Shown here one piece after another: positions 1 to 8,128 of a DNA stretch of 19,026 nucleotides; positions within the stretch are counted from its first letter, which is position 1, and the number at the start of each line of letters is the position of its first letter. The DNA lies in NCBI GenBank assembly GCA_900540335.1, contig UQFC01000047.1, forward strand, positions 1 to 19,026, in the 5' to 3' direction. A model generated the notes under the pieces. The model saw only the letters and a program-made list of their open reading frames with translations, was not told the origin of the DNA and made no database searches. Both the position numbers and the translations under genes were made by a program. The DNA comes from an uncultured Clostridium sp. GTDB lineage: Bacteria; Bacillota; Clostridia; Lachnospirales; Lachnospiraceae.

Positions 1-2
1 CC

Positions 3-185
3 CCCGCACCGGGACTTGTTGCTTCCGGCCACGGTCCGGAAGGCCTGATCGAATGTGTGGAAATGCCCGGCTACCCCTTCCTGATCGGAGTTCAGTGGCA
101 CCCGGAATATCTCTGGGAGCAGGATCCGGCTGCCAGCCGCCTGTTTTCCGCCTTTGTAAAAGCCTGCAGCAAGTCAGAAACATAA
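3..185 (+). CDS. Gamma-glutamyl-GABA hydrolase-like (peptidase C26), C-terminal fragment
   Basis: Only the last 60 codons are in the window; the 5' end lies to the left. The visible reading contains ASGHGPEGLIE, then GVQWHPEY, then a helical tail ending KACSKSET before TAA. GVQWHPE is the C-terminal histidine/glutamate block of class I glutamine-amidotransferase-fold hydrolases of the PuuD/peptidase C26 type: the His is the second member of the Cys-His-Glu triad. Family knowledge says these hydrolyse gamma-glutamyl amides such as gamma-glutamyl-GABA or related gamma-glutamyl compounds; the nucleophilic Cys is outside the window, so activity cannot be judged. It runs convergently toward the MerR-like gene, with an inverted repeat between them. 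The substrate is not determinable here. Confidence 0.8.
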   Translation, partial: PAPGLVASGHGPEGLIECVEMPGYPFLIGVQWHPEYLWEQDPAASRLFSAFVKACSKSET

Positions 186-192
186 ATACACC

Positions 193-230
193 AAACGGGC
201 GCTCCGAATCATCTCCGGCCGCGCCCGTTT
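193..230. terminator. Inverted repeat between convergent genes, probable terminator
   Basis: AAACGGGCGC (193-202) and GCGCCCGTTT (221-230) are perfect 10-bp complements around an 18-nt spacer, 8 bases after the hydrolase stop and 16 bases beyond the MerR-like stop. Neither side has a clean T-run (CACCTGTCTCTTTG on the plus side), so it is a likely but non-classical terminator for one or both convergent genes. Confidence 0.55.
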
Positions 231-245
231 CACCTGTCTCTTTGT

Positions 246-917
246 TTATCCGCTTTTTCTCCCTGATTTCCGCTTTCTGAAAAACGGAAGTCTTGTGGCT
301 GCGGCCTCCGCCTTTCCCTTGCTTTCCCGCTGGTAGGTTCTCAGAGTTTCATCCAGCATCTTAAACCTGTCTTCCTCCCGCTCATCATTAACACGCATCA
401 TATACTCCAGCTCCTGAACCATATGATTGCTGACCTGACGGCTGATTTCACTGCTCATCGCAGCGCTGCTCTGCTTCATGGCCTGTCCAATGGCATTGCC
501 GATAATGTGGTTCATAATCTCCTGAAACTGATCCAGTTTATCCTGATTGATTACAGCAGCCTCTTCACCGGGCTTTGGAAGCACACGAAGCCCCGGCGCT
601 TTTTCATCCGGATTCTCTGCGCTTCCCTCTTTTAAAATATGAACCGCATTCTGCTCTAAAATCTCGTCCACATCCACGTTCTCATCTCCTTCAAGCATTT
701 TATTAAGAACCTGTTCGATGGCTTTCAGCTGATATCCTTTTTCCTTCAGCTCTTTTATCTTTTGAAATAAACGAATATGAAGTCCCGTATAATACCGGTG
801 GCTTTTTCCATTTCTTGGTATATTCAGCTGCAGCTCGTCCTCCCAGTACCGGAGCACATGGGATTCCACACCGACCAGCTTGCCGGCCTCTGATATGGAA
901 TAATGTGTATCGTCCAT
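246..917 (-). CDS. MerR-family helix-turn-helix protein with coiled-coil tail
   Basis: 223 aa. The N-terminal ~75 residues are a MerR-type winged helix: YSISEAGKLVGVESHVLRYWED, then an RYYTGLHIRLFQKIKELKEKGYQ wing/helix region. There are no paired cysteines or effector-domain features of classical metal or drug MerR regulators. Residues ~120-200 are charged and helical, probably coiled-coil, and the C-terminus is very basic (LPFFRKRKSGRKSG), which could contact DNA. This layout (MerR HTH, coiled coil, basic tail) recalls chromosome-associated proteins such as RacA as much as a promoter regulator; that likeness is inference. The gene follows dnaB on the same strand after 125 bp. The start is supported by a purine-rich GGGGAGGAAGGG ending directly at the ATG. 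Target and signal are unknown. Confidence 0.8.
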   Translation of the reverse strand: MDDTHYSISEAGKLVGVESHVLRYWEDELQLNIPRNGKSHRYYTGLHIRLFQKIKELKEKGYQLKAIEQVLNKMLEGDENVDVDEILEQNAVHILKEGSAENPDEKAPGLRVLPKPGEEAAVINQDKLDQFQEIMNHIIGNAIGQAMKQSSAAMSSEISRQVSNHMVQELEYMMRVNDEREEDRFKMLDETLRTYQRESKGKAEAAATRLPFFRKRKSGRKSG

Positions 918-1042
918 TCCCTTCCTCCCCTTATGTTCTTTTTAATTTCATAGCCTACTTATAGTTTATGAGGAGTGGTTGAGATTTATGATTAATTCCT
1001 TGCACATACCTGCCATACATTCTGAAGCAGATTTCTGTATCC

Positions 1043-2377
1043 TTACTTTTCCAGATTCACAAATTTTGTAAACTCCGGCTGCCAAAGCAGATTTACCGTT
1101 CCAATGGGGCCGTTACGCTGTTTTGCAATAATAACCTCTGCAATGTTGGGCATATCTGTATCTTTGTTATAGTAATCATCACGATAAAGAAACATAACTA
1201 CGTCTGCGTCCTGCTCAATCGCGCCGGACTCACGCAGATCCGACAGCATAGGCCGGTGGTCGGTTCTCGTCTCACAGGCACGGCTCAGCTGGGACAGGGC
1301 CACTACAGGCGCGTTCATCTCTCTGGCCAGAGCCTTTAAGGAACGGGAAATCTCCGAAATCTCCTGCTGACGGCTCTCGCTGCTTTTTCCGCCGCTTCCG
1401 GACATCAGCTGCAGATAGTCGATGATAATCATGCTGAGTCCCTGCTCCAGCTTCATTTTCCTGCATTTGGAACGCAGCTCTGTAATTGAAATACCCGGTG
1501 TGTCGTCAATGACCAGCTTGGAATTTCCAATCACGCCGATTCCCTCTACAATGGCATCCCAGTCTGAATCTGTCAGATTTCCTGTTCTCAGCTTCTGGGA
1601 ATCTACATTGGACTCCATAGCCAGCATACGGTTTACCAGCTGCTCCTTGGACATCTCCAGGCTGAATATCATACAGGGCAGGCCCTTGCGCACAGCCACA
1701 TGGTCAACCAGATTCAGCACAAATGCCGTTTTTCCCATAGAAGGACGGGCTGCGATCAGAACAAAGTCCGAGGGCTGCATACCCGAGGTCTTATAATCCA
1801 GATCAATAAATCCTGTAGGAATTCCGGTTACGGTTCCCTGGGTTTTCGAGGCGGCCTCAATCTTTTCCAGCACGTTTAAGGCTACCTGCCGGATAGGAAC
1901 AAACTCACCGGAGCTGCGGCTCTGCAGCAGATCAAATACTGATTTTTCCGTTGATGCCAGAATCTGCTCCAGAGGCTCCTTTCCCGCATAGCAGGTGTTG
2001 GCGATTTCCTCGTTTACCTTAATCAGTCTTCGCAGAACGGCCTTTTCCCGGACAATATTTGCATAGGATTTCACATTGGCTGATGTGGGAACCGTGGTAA
2101 TAATATCCCGGACAAAATCAAGGCTGCTTACCTCCGGAGGAACATCCTTCTCCTTCAGACGATCCTGAAGAGTAACCAGATCCACCGGCTTTCCCTCGTT
2201 AAACAGCTCTACCATGGTTTCAAACATAATCCCGTACTGCTGCTGATAAAAATCTCTCGCAGTTACAATCTCAGAGGCCGCAATTATCGCCTCCTTGTCC
2301 ATCAGCATGGAACCAATAACAGACTGTTCTGCCTCTATGCTGTGGGGAAGCACCCGTTTCATCAAAGCTTCATCCAT
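1043..2377 (-). CDS. dnaB: Replicative DNA helicase DnaB
   Basis: 444 aa, usual family length. It is the hexameric 5'-3' helicase that unwinds DNA at the replication fork and is loaded by DnaC/DnaI-type loaders. N-terminal domain ~1-105 begins PHSIEAEQSVIGSML, the conserved opening. RecA-like ATPase domain ~180-444: GIPTGFIDLD lead-in, Walker A ARPSMGKT (~210-217), SLEMSKEQL with the catalytic Glu (~241), Walker B MIIIDYLQLM (Asp ~320), SQLSR sensor (~362-366), and KQRNGP near 419-424 carrying the arginine-finger region. No intein and no truncation. The gene lies downstream of gdpP and rplI as in many Firmicutes. Its ribosome site AGGAG is 12 bases from the ATG, slightly long; an internal ATG five codons in is less likely because PHSIEAEQ needs its preceding residues. 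Confidence 0.97.
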   Translation of the reverse strand: MDEALMKRVLPHSIEAEQSVIGSMLMDKEAIIAASEIVTARDFYQQQYGIMFETMVELFNEGKPVDLVTLQDRLKEKDVPPEVSSLDFVRDIITTVPTSANVKSYANIVREKAVLRRLIKVNEEIANTCYAGKEPLEQILASTEKSVFDLLQSRSSGEFVPIRQVALNVLEKIEAASKTQGTVTGIPTGFIDLDYKTSGMQPSDFVLIAARPSMGKTAFVLNLVDHVAVRKGLPCMIFSLEMSKEQLVNRMLAMESNVDSQKLRTGNLTDSDWDAIVEGIGVIGNSKLVIDDTPGISITELRSKCRKMKLEQGLSMIIIDYLQLMSGSGGKSSESRQQEISEISRSLKALAREMNAPVVALSQLSRACETRTDHRPMLSDLRESGAIEQDADVVMFLYRDDYYNKDTDMPNIAEVIIAKQRNGPIGTVNLLWQPEFTKFVNLEK

Positions 2378-2419
2378 GACTTTGCTCGTCTCCTGTCTTT
2401 TTTACTTTCCATAGAGCAA

Positions 2420-2447
2420 AATGGCTGCCCATTTACTGGCAGCCATT
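2420..2447 (-). terminator. Perfect hairpin between rplI and dnaB
   Basis: AATGGCTGCC (2420-2429) and GGCAGCCATT (2438-2447) are exact 10-bp complements with an 8-nt loop. On the minus strand the hairpin starts 6 bases after the rplI stop and is followed by TTGCTCTATGG, only a weak T-run. It could act as a partial terminator, an attenuator or an mRNA-stabilising stem lowering dnaB expression relative to rplI. Confidence 0.6.
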
Positions 2448-2452
2448 ATCTC

Positions 2453-2899
2453 TTACGCTTCTGTCACCTTTACAGTCAGTTTTGCCGTTACATCCTTATG
2501 CAGCTTTACCGGCACCTCATGGTTTCCGAAGGTTTTAATCGGATCCGGCAGAACCAGCTTCTTCTTATCGATATCCAGACCCAGCTGTTCGGAAGCAGCA
2601 GCGGCAATTTCCTTTCCGGATACAGAGCCAAAGGCTTTTCCGCCCTCGCCGGCCTTCATCTTCAGCACAACCTGACCGCTCTCGATCTTTTCTGCCAGCT
2701 CCTTTGCTGCGGCCAGCTGCTCTGCTGCAACCTTGGCCGCATTGGCCTTCTGCAGCTTTAAATCATTTAAGTTCTTTGCAGTAGCCTCTACACCCAGCTT
2801 TTTCGGCAGAATAAAGTTTCTTGCATAGCCGTCATTTACCTTTACAATCTGACCCTTTTTTCCAAGAGCCTTTACATCCTCTAATAATACGATTTCCAT
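2453..2899 (-). CDS. rplI: 50S ribosomal protein L9
   Basis: 148 aa, the usual L9 length. L9 binds 23S rRNA domain V near the L1 stalk and contributes to reading-frame fidelity. The N-terminal RNA-binding module shows the family signature: [16 protein letters not shown], then [16 protein letters not shown] (roughly residues 20-35). A lysine/alanine-rich connecting helix (~40-75) and the C-terminal alpha/beta domain (~76-148) follow. The start ATG overlaps the gdpP stop by one base (TAATG), a strong sign of translational coupling in one operon. A ribosome site AGGGAG lies 10 bases before the ATG. Confidence 0.97.
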   Translation of the reverse strand: MEIVLLEDVKALGKKGQIVKVNDGYARNFILPKKLGVEATAKNLNDLKLQKANAAKVAAEQLAAAKELAEKIESGQVVLKMKAGEGGKAFGSVSGKEIAAAASEQLGLDIDKKKLVLPDPIKTFGNHEVPVKLHKDVTAKLTVKVTEA

Positions 2900-4941
2900 T
2901 ATGATATATCTCCCTTCTGCAGCATTTGATCAATTACTTCTTTTACGCGGCGTTTTGCATCTTCAATGGTTCCATCCTTCAGCTGGGCGCCTGCAATTGT
3001 TCTGTGGCCGCCGCCTCCCAGCTGTTCCATCATAACCTGAACGTTTACTTCGTCAATGGATCTGGCGCTGACATAAATCGTGTTCTGATATTCCGTCAGA
3101 ACAACAGACGCCTTGATTCCCTTAATCTCCAGCAGCTCGTTGGCTGCCTGAGCGCCGACAATCGTGGGACTGTGAAGCCCTTCTGCCGGACATACACCAA
3201 TAGAAAAGCTATCGCGGTAAACCTCTGCCGAAGTAATGGTGTATGCTTTTGCCTTATAATCTGCCATATCATCCCGGAACAGCTTCCGCACCCTTGTTAC
3301 ATCAGCTCCGCTGCGCCGCAGATAAGCTGCTGCTTCAAAGGTCCGCACACCCGTCTGATTGGTGAAATTATTGGTGTCAATTACAATTCCCGCATACATG
3401 GTATCTGCCTCTGCCGGCTTAATCCGGATTCCGTCTGCAATGTACTGAAGTACCTCTGCAACCATTTCACAGGTGGAGGATGCATACGGCTCTACATAGG
3501 AAAGCACCGCATTGGTAATCACCTCGCTGCTCTGGCGATGGTGATCCAGAACGACGATCGTCTTTACCATTTTTAAAAGCTCCGGCGCGTCCGTAATGCT
3601 GGGACGGTTCACATCTACCACCACCAGCATGGTGTTGTTGTCTACCAGCTCCGCTGCCTGAGGTCCCTTCAGGAAAAGATCCTCGGGATATTCCGGATTG
3701 TCCAGGAACCGATCCATCATAGGCTGTACAGATGAGGTTACCTGATTGATTACAATGTGGGCTTTTTTATTCAATGCCACAGCTATCCGGTAAATACCGA
3801 TGGCTGCGCCGAAGGAATCGATATCGCTCATCTGATGTCCCATAATCAGCAGACGATCCTTCGTCTCCACCAGCTCCCGAAGCGCATGAGCCTTGACACG
3901 GGCCTTAACGCGGGTTGCCTTTTCCAGCTGCTGTGATTTTCCGCCGTAATACTGAATCCGGCTTCCATTCTTCACTACCGCCTGATCTCCGCCGCGCCCC
4001 AGGGCCATATCTATGGCAGCCCGGGCAAAATCATAATTCTGGCTGTAGCTGTCTCCGCCCATACCGATACCGATACTTAAAGTCACTGCCATCTCGTTTC
4101 CGATATTGACAGCCTTTACCTCTTCCAGAATGGAGAATCTCTCCTCCTCCAGCTGTTCCATATACTTCTGCTTGATGGTAAAGAAATATTTATCCTTTTC
4201 CAGCTTCTTTACCACGCCCTCAATAGAACCGATGGCCTTGTTGATTTTTCGATCAATCAAAGCAGTCAGCAGCGAGCGGCGGACCTCCTCCACACTCTCC
4301 AGAGCCTCGTCATAGTTATCCAGATAAATCAGTCCTGCCACCATGCGCTCATCTGTAATCTCCTGACGATAGCGAAGATTCTCCGTCTCATCAAACAGAT
4401 AAACAGCTAACAGCTTCTGACGGCTGACCAGAGCTTCAATATCCTCCTCTTCTGTGCCGCTTACAAATATGGGCTGCAGATCCAGCCGGAATTTGTACTC
4501 CCCGAAAGAAGTATGTACCTGAGCTGTCTCATTATCCACAGCAAGATCTGTCTTTGTTACCTCCGGAAACAGTGAAATCAGGTTTTTTCTTGCGCCTTTT
4601 TCCCGGGCAATGATATCCTGAAAGGCCTGATTCATCCAGACAATCCTTCCGTCATCATCTGCCAGGGCATAGGGAAGTGCCATCTCTGTCAAAAGCTGCT
4701 TCTGAATCCAGGCATATTCGGCAGAAAACTCCACCAGACCGCCCAGTACCCGCTTGCGGCTGTAAACTCTCAGCCAGGCAGACATCGCAATATATGTGAT
4801 GGTAAACGGCAGCATCATACATGCCGCCTGCCAGCTTACAAGAAGTACAGCCACATTGGCGAACATCAGAAACAGCGATAGCAGCAGCGGCCAGGCCAGA
4901 TACCACTTCAACTGTCCTCGTACTTTCATATTTTCTTTCAT
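2899..4941 (-). CDS. gdpP: Cyclic-di-AMP phosphodiesterase GdpP (PAS/degenerate GGDEF/DHH-DHHA1)
   Basis: 680 aa membrane-bound enzyme that hydrolyses c-di-AMP to pApA in homologues. Two N-terminal membrane helices (~13-35 and ~39-57). PAS-like domain ~85-185 ([18 protein letters not shown]), which in homologues can bind heme or ligand. A degenerate GGDEF domain ~200-335: the signature position reads [12 protein letters not shown] with no GGDEF/GGEEF. DHH domain: GHQMSDIDS (H369, D373, D375), VVDVNR (D443), LDHH (466-468), VIDTNNF (D522). DHHA1 domain with [13 protein letters not shown] (GGGGH 642-646). All expected metal ligands appear present, so the phosphodiesterase should be active. First gene of the gdpP-rplI-dnaB operon; AAGGAG sits 8 bases from the ATG, with a strong promoter upstream. 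Confidence 0.95.
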   Translation of the reverse strand: MKENMKVRGQLKWYLAWPLLLSLFLMFANVAVLLVSWQAACMMLPFTITYIAMSAWLRVYSRKRVLGGLVEFSAEYAWIQKQLLTEMALPYALADDDGRIVWMNQAFQDIIAREKGARKNLISLFPEVTKTDLAVDNETAQVHTSFGEYKFRLDLQPIFVSGTEEEDIEALVSRQKLLAVYLFDETENLRYRQEITDERMVAGLIYLDNYDEALESVEEVRRSLLTALIDRKINKAIGSIEGVVKKLEKDKYFFTIKQKYMEQLEEERFSILEEVKAVNIGNEMAVTLSIGIGMGGDSYSQNYDFARAAIDMALGRGGDQAVVKNGSRIQYYGGKSQQLEKATRVKARVKAHALRELVETKDRLLIMGHQMSDIDSFGAAIGIYRIAVALNKKAHIVINQVTSSVQPMMDRFLDNPEYPEDLFLKGPQAAELVDNNTMLVVVDVNRPSITDAPELLKMVKTIVVLDHHRQSSEVITNAVLSYVEPYASSTCEMVAEVLQYIADGIRIKPAEADTMYAGIVIDTNNFTNQTGVRTFEAAAYLRRSGADVTRVRKLFRDDMADYKAKAYTITSAEVYRDSFSIGVCPAEGLHSPTIVGAQAANELLEIKGIKASVVLTEYQNTIYVSARSIDEVNVQVMMEQLGGGGHRTIAGAQLKDGTIEDAKRRVKEVIDQMLQKGDIS

Positions 4942-4995
4942 AACCGTTCTCCTTACCGAATTCCCAGTATCCTAAAAACAGCCATCTGACTTATA

Positions 4996-5024
4996 ATTAT
5001 ACCATAATAAGCCCTTTTCGTCTA
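4996..5024 (-). promoter_or_regulatory. Promoter of the gdpP-rplI-dnaB operon
   Basis: On the minus strand TAGACG (5019-5024), 17-bp spacer, TATAAT (4996-5001), with TGG directly before TATAAT making an extended -10. It lies about 55 bases upstream of the gdpP ATG. Sequence-only prediction for the housekeeping sigma factor. Confidence 0.7.
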
Positions 5025-5100
5025 CATCAGGAAAAGCCGGAGACCAGGGTGAACGTCACCGGAACAGGTTTGAATCACGTATTTCCGGGCAGTTCCTCCA

Positions 5101-5127
5101 TTGTTTTTTTCCTGTTTTTATTATAAA
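5101..5127 (+). promoter_or_regulatory. Possible promoter of the DUF4317 gene
   Basis: TATAAA (5122-5127) lies in the AT-rich stretch TTATAAAATG. TTGTTT (5101-5106) is the best -35, with a short 15-bp spacer. The rest of the gdpP/DUF4317 divergent region (about 5030-5100) holds a small dyad GGTGA-ACG-TCACC (5048-5060) and no recognisable RNA element. Weak prediction. Confidence 0.35.
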
Positions 5128-5210
5128 ATGAAAAAGATTGATCAGAAATATTTTAGAATCCAGATGTGACAGCAATTGAACTGACATCCAAAAACAAGGA
5201 GACATCAATT

Positions 5211-6359
5211 ATGACAAAAAAAGAAATTTCAGAAATCAAGCGTCAGTTTACTCCCTCCAACTGTTCCATTACCCGCATCTGCGGCTGTTACGTGGACGGA
5301 GAAAAAAATAAAAAAGCCCTGTTTAAAGAAGCCTTTCTTTCCCTTCCCGAAGAGGATATGTTTAAATACTTTGAAATTCTCCGGAAAAATCTTTCCGGTA
5401 CTCTGGGAAAAAATCTCATGAATCTGGAGTTTCCTCTGGAAGCAGAAAAAGAAGGAGGCCCCCACGAATTTCTCCTGAAGCTGAGAAACAGCCGTCTTCA
5501 GGACGAAGCTCTTCTGGAAGCCTTTTATGACCGGATTATTGAAACCTATGAGTATGTGGGAAACTATCTGATTCTGCTGATTCATGATGCCTATGATATT
5601 CCCGGAAAAACCTCAGACGGACTGGAAATGGATGATGCTTCTGACGAGGTCTACAGCTACATTCTCTGCAGCATCTGCCCCGTTGATCTGTCAAAACCGG
5701 GATTAAGCTACAATGAGCTGGAAAATCTTTTCCAGAACCGGGTCCGCGACTGGGTGGTAGGAAAGCCCGAGCTTGGCTTCCTTTTCCCGGCCTTCAATGA
5801 CCGTTCCACCGACCTCCACGGCGCTTTGTATTACTCCAAAAATGTCAATGACCTTCACGATTCCTTTATGGAACAGCTGTTAGGCTGCCCTCTGCCCCTG
5901 CCTGCCCAGTTTCAGAAGGAATCCTTCCAGACAATTATTGAGGAAACTCTGGGAGACGCCTGTGACTACGAAACCGTTAAAGACATTCACGAAAACCTCA
6001 GTGAAATGCTGGAAGAGCATAAGGACCAGCCGGAGCCCCTGATGCTGGATAAGTATCAGGTCAAATCCCTTCTGGAGCAAAGCGGAGTAGAAGAAGAACA
6101 GCTTTCCCGTTTTGATGAGACCTTTGACGAAATCGCCGGTCCGGGTGCTTCTATCTTTGCCGGAAATGTCGTAAACGCCAGGGCTCTTGAAGTAAAAACA
6201 CCGGATGTCATTATCAAGGTCAACCCGGAACGGGCTGACCTGATAGAAACCCGCGAAATCGACGGACGCCATTGCCTTGTCATCGCCATTGACGGAGGCG
6301 TGGAAGTCAACGGGATCGTTGTAAATGAAAATAATAAGGAATCTCAACAAGAAGCATAA
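5211..6359 (+). CDS. DUF4317 family protein
   Basis: 382 aa, predicted cytosolic, no signal peptide or membrane segment. The opening MTKKEISEIKRQF followed by CSITRICGCYVDGEKNKK is what I recall as the start of DUF4317, a clostridial family without assigned function. Further features are a hydrophobic LILLIHDAYDIP (~121-131), a short Cys pair CSIC (153-156), WVVGKPELGFLFPAFNDRSTD (~181-201), and a C-terminal module with VDV-like repeats (VIIKVNPE, VEVNGIVVNEN). I start it at 5211, where AAGGAGA lies 8 bases upstream, rather than the in-frame GTG at 5166, which has no ribosome site. The 3' end overlaps the convergent MATE gene by 53 bp. Function unknown; family name by memory of sequence, not by search. 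Confidence 0.75.
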   Translation: MTKKEISEIKRQFTPSNCSITRICGCYVDGEKNKKALFKEAFLSLPEEDMFKYFEILRKNLSGTLGKNLMNLEFPLEAEKEGGPHEFLLKLRNSRLQDEALLEAFYDRIIETYEYVGNYLILLIHDAYDIPGKTSDGLEMDDASDEVYSYILCSICPVDLSKPGLSYNELENLFQNRVRDWVVGKPELGFLFPAFNDRSTDLHGALYYSKNVNDLHDSFMEQLLGCPLPLPAQFQKESFQTIIEETLGDACDYETVKDIHENLSEMLEEHKDQPEPLMLDKYQVKSLLEQSGVEEEQLSRFDETFDEIAGPGASIFAGNVVNARALEVKTPDVIIKVNPERADLIETREIDGRHCLVIAIDGGVEVNGIVVNENNKESQQEA

Positions 6360-7647
6360 CGCTCCACCCGGCGGCACAGGCAAAGGCCACGCCGCTGATT
6401 CCCAGGGACGGTGTAAGAAGCCATGTGAAAATGACCCGCAGACTGGTCTGAATAAAGGTTCCCAGAAGGGTCATTTTCATCATGCCCATGCCCCGGTAAA
6501 AGCCCTGAAATCCATTGGTAAAGGCTGGAAAGATATAAAAAAATGCCATAACCGCAAGATACTGACCGCCAATGGCCGCAATGGCCTCTGCGCCTTCGCC
6601 TGTGACAAAGAGCTTTAGTACGGAATTTCGAATCAGAAGCACCACTGTGCAGATTCCAATCCAGTATCCGAACTCCAGCAAAAGGCCGCGGCCAAACCCC
6701 TTTTTCATCCGCTCCGGGTTTTTCGCACCCCGGTTCTGGGCCACAAATGTAGTAATTCCATGGGAAATGCTCTGCTCAGGAAGACACGCAAAATCATCAA
6801 CCCTGGTTACTGCATTGTAGGCAGCAATTACGTCCACTCCCAGGGTATTGACAGAGCCCTGAATCAGCACCTTCCCGATCGGCTGGCAGGACTGCTGCAG
6901 GGCTGTCACACAACCGTATTGCAGGGTGGACTTCAGCAGATCCCTGTCTATGACAAATTCTCCCTTCTCCAGCCGAAGCAGCGGAATCTTCTGATACACA
7001 TACCAGACAGACAGGCCCGCAGATACCGCCTCTGCCACCACTGTGGTAACAGCAGAACACACAATTCCAAATCCCAGGCCTCCGATAAAAATCAGATCCA
7101 GCACTCCATTAAGCACAGAGGAAAACATCAGAAATTTCAGAGGCGTTTTGGAATCTCCCACGCTTTTCAGCGCAGATGACAATGCATTATAAAAATAAGT
7201 AAACGGCGCGCCAATAAAAATAATTCTTAAATATACTGCCGTCATTTCCATCAGCTCCTCCGGCACATGAAGCAGTCTCAGAAGCGCCGGAGTAAAGACC
7301 ATTCCAAGTCCTGTCACAGCCAGAGAAAAATACAGGCCGAACAGGACTGCCGTAGACATCTCCCGTTTCAGCTTTTCCAGCTGCTTTGCCCCGAAAAATT
7401 CACTCATCAGAACACCGGCACCCATGCAGATGCCGGAAATACCCAGGATTACAAGATTCATCACCGGACTGGCCATTCCTTCTGCCGCCAGCGCCTCTTT
7501 TCCTATAAAACGTCCTGCTATCATCGAATCCACGGCATTATATGTCAGCTGAAACAGATTTCCCAGAATCAAAGGCACTGAATAACTGATTAACTGCCGG
7601 GTAATCGCTCCCTGTGTCATATCCATTGCCGCTGCTTTTTTTTCCAT
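6307..7647 (-). CDS. MATE family multidrug/cation exporter
   Basis: 446 aa integral membrane protein with about 12 predicted helices in two similar halves. It opens MDMTQGAITRQLISYSVPLILGNLFQLTYNAVDSMIAGRFIG (segments quoted by hallmark: DMTQG, GNLFQ, YNAVDS), the standard start of clostridial MATE transporters. In the family it exports cationic compounds or metabolites using Na+ or H+ gradients; the substrate cannot be read from sequence. The second half begins near residue 235 and contains NTLGVDVIAAYNAVTRVDDF. AGGAG lies 9 bases before the chosen ATG; an alternative ATG seven codons inside (MDMTQG) is possible. The last 17 codons (YYFHLQRSR end) are antisense to the DUF4317 3' end. A predicted promoter and a dyad lie upstream. 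Confidence 0.92.
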   Translation of the reverse strand: MEKKAAAMDMTQGAITRQLISYSVPLILGNLFQLTYNAVDSMIAGRFIGKEALAAEGMASPVMNLVILGISGICMGAGVLMSEFFGAKQLEKLKREMSTAVLFGLYFSLAVTGLGMVFTPALLRLLHVPEELMEMTAVYLRIIFIGAPFTYFYNALSSALKSVGDSKTPLKFLMFSSVLNGVLDLIFIGGLGFGIVCSAVTTVVAEAVSAGLSVWYVYQKIPLLRLEKGEFVIDRDLLKSTLQYGCVTALQQSCQPIGKVLIQGSVNTLGVDVIAAYNAVTRVDDFACLPEQSISHGITTFVAQNRGAKNPERMKKGFGRGLLLEFGYWIGICTVVLLIRNSVLKLFVTGEGAEAIAAIGGQYLAVMAFFYIFPAFTNGFQGFYRGMGMMKMTLLGTFIQTSLRVIFTWLLTPSLGISGVAFACAAGWSVMLLVEIPYYFHLQRSR

Positions 7648-7703
7648 TGCAATTCACTCCTGACCATTCCTTTTTCTTAAAATCACGTCTGCTGTCTCTG
7701 TCT

Positions 7704-7718
7704 GTTCAGCATTTGAAC
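7704..7718. promoter_or_regulatory. Dyad GTTCA-N5-TGAAC, possible operator of the MATE gene
   Basis: GTTCA (7704-7708) and TGAAC (7714-7718) form a perfect 5-5-5 dyad located 11 bases downstream of the predicted MATE -10 box, that is around its transcription start. The position suits a repressor site, but such short dyads occur by chance and no regulator gene is adjacent. Confidence 0.3.
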
Positions 7719-7729
7719 GAACTCTTTTC

Positions 7730-7757
7730 ATTATACTGCCGCCGCAGAAAAAGACAA
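7730..7757 (-). promoter_or_regulatory. Promoter of the MATE gene
   Basis: On the minus strand TTGTCT (7752-7757), 16-bp spacer, TATAAT (7730-7735), about 80 bases before the MATE ATG. Divergent from the promoter at 7796-7824. Confidence 0.6.
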
Positions 7758-7817
7758 TAAAAATCCGGTTATACTTCTGTATTTTTCTACAGGGATTTAC
7801 ATTTACATAAAAATCCG
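7757..7817 (+). repeat. Two copies of ATAAAAATCCG in the divergent promoter region
   Basis: ATAAAAATCCG occurs at 7757-7767 and 7807-7817, exactly 50 bp apart, each followed within 2-3 bases by TATACT. One copy lies in the spacer of the 88-aa gene promoter, the other begins at the -35 edge of the MATE promoter. It may be a shared regulator site or a local duplication. Confidence 0.45.
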
Positions 7818-7824
7818 ATATACT
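7796..7824 (+). promoter_or_regulatory. Promoter of the 88-aa gene
   Basis: TTTACA (7796-7801), 17-bp spacer, TATACT (7819-7824): near-consensus housekeeping promoter 31 bases before the ATG, followed by a strong AAGGAGG ribosome site. Confidence 0.65.
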
Positions 7825-7855
7825 GAAAATCACTTAGAACGAAGGAGGCTTTTTC

Positions 7856-8122
7856 ATGTTTCGTATGTGGGGAAAAATCTGGAAAGACAACCGTATGCTT
7901 CAGGATACGGTCATCTGCATGACGGACTATCGCATGTCCCGCACACAGATGGTTTTCCAGTCTCTGGATGATATCTGCTGTCAGTTTGATTTAAGCAAGC
8001 CCATCTGGCTGGATTCCAATATTACAGACTTCAAACGCCACGATAAAACACGGTTCGGCCAGGATAATTTTATCGAGGAAATCGAATTTGATTATCTGGA
8101 AATTCAGGTAATCGAAGAGTAA
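7856..8122 (+). CDS. Small uncharacterised protein (88 aa)
   Basis: 88 aa, acidic toward the C-terminus, no membrane segment or signal peptide. It begins MFRMWGKIWKDNRML and contains DLSKPIWLDSNITDFKRHDK and an acidic end FIEEIEFDYLEIQVIEE. I recognise the general sequence as a protein widespread in Lachnospiraceae but know no functional name. The strong promoter, AAGGAGG seven bases from the ATG and good codon use argue it is real and well expressed. It stands alone between the divergent MATE gene and the convergent pgi, with the 100-bp palindrome directly after its stop. The pattern of conserved W, H and D residues (WLDSN..DFKRHDK) might mark a binding surface; that is speculation. Confidence 0.8.
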   Translation: MFRMWGKIWKDNRMLQDTVICMTDYRMSRTQMVFQSLDDICCQFDLSKPIWLDSNITDFKRHDKTRFGQDNFIEEIEFDYLEIQVIEE

Positions 8123-8128
8123 AATCGA

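Noticed and set aside
918..1042. Separate promoter for the MerR-like gene
   Set aside because: TATAAG is present in the gap after dnaB, but no -35 element fits at a workable distance.
2926..3576. 216-aa plus-strand frame
   Set aside because: Shadow of the gdpP DHH domain, which is unmistakable on the other strand.
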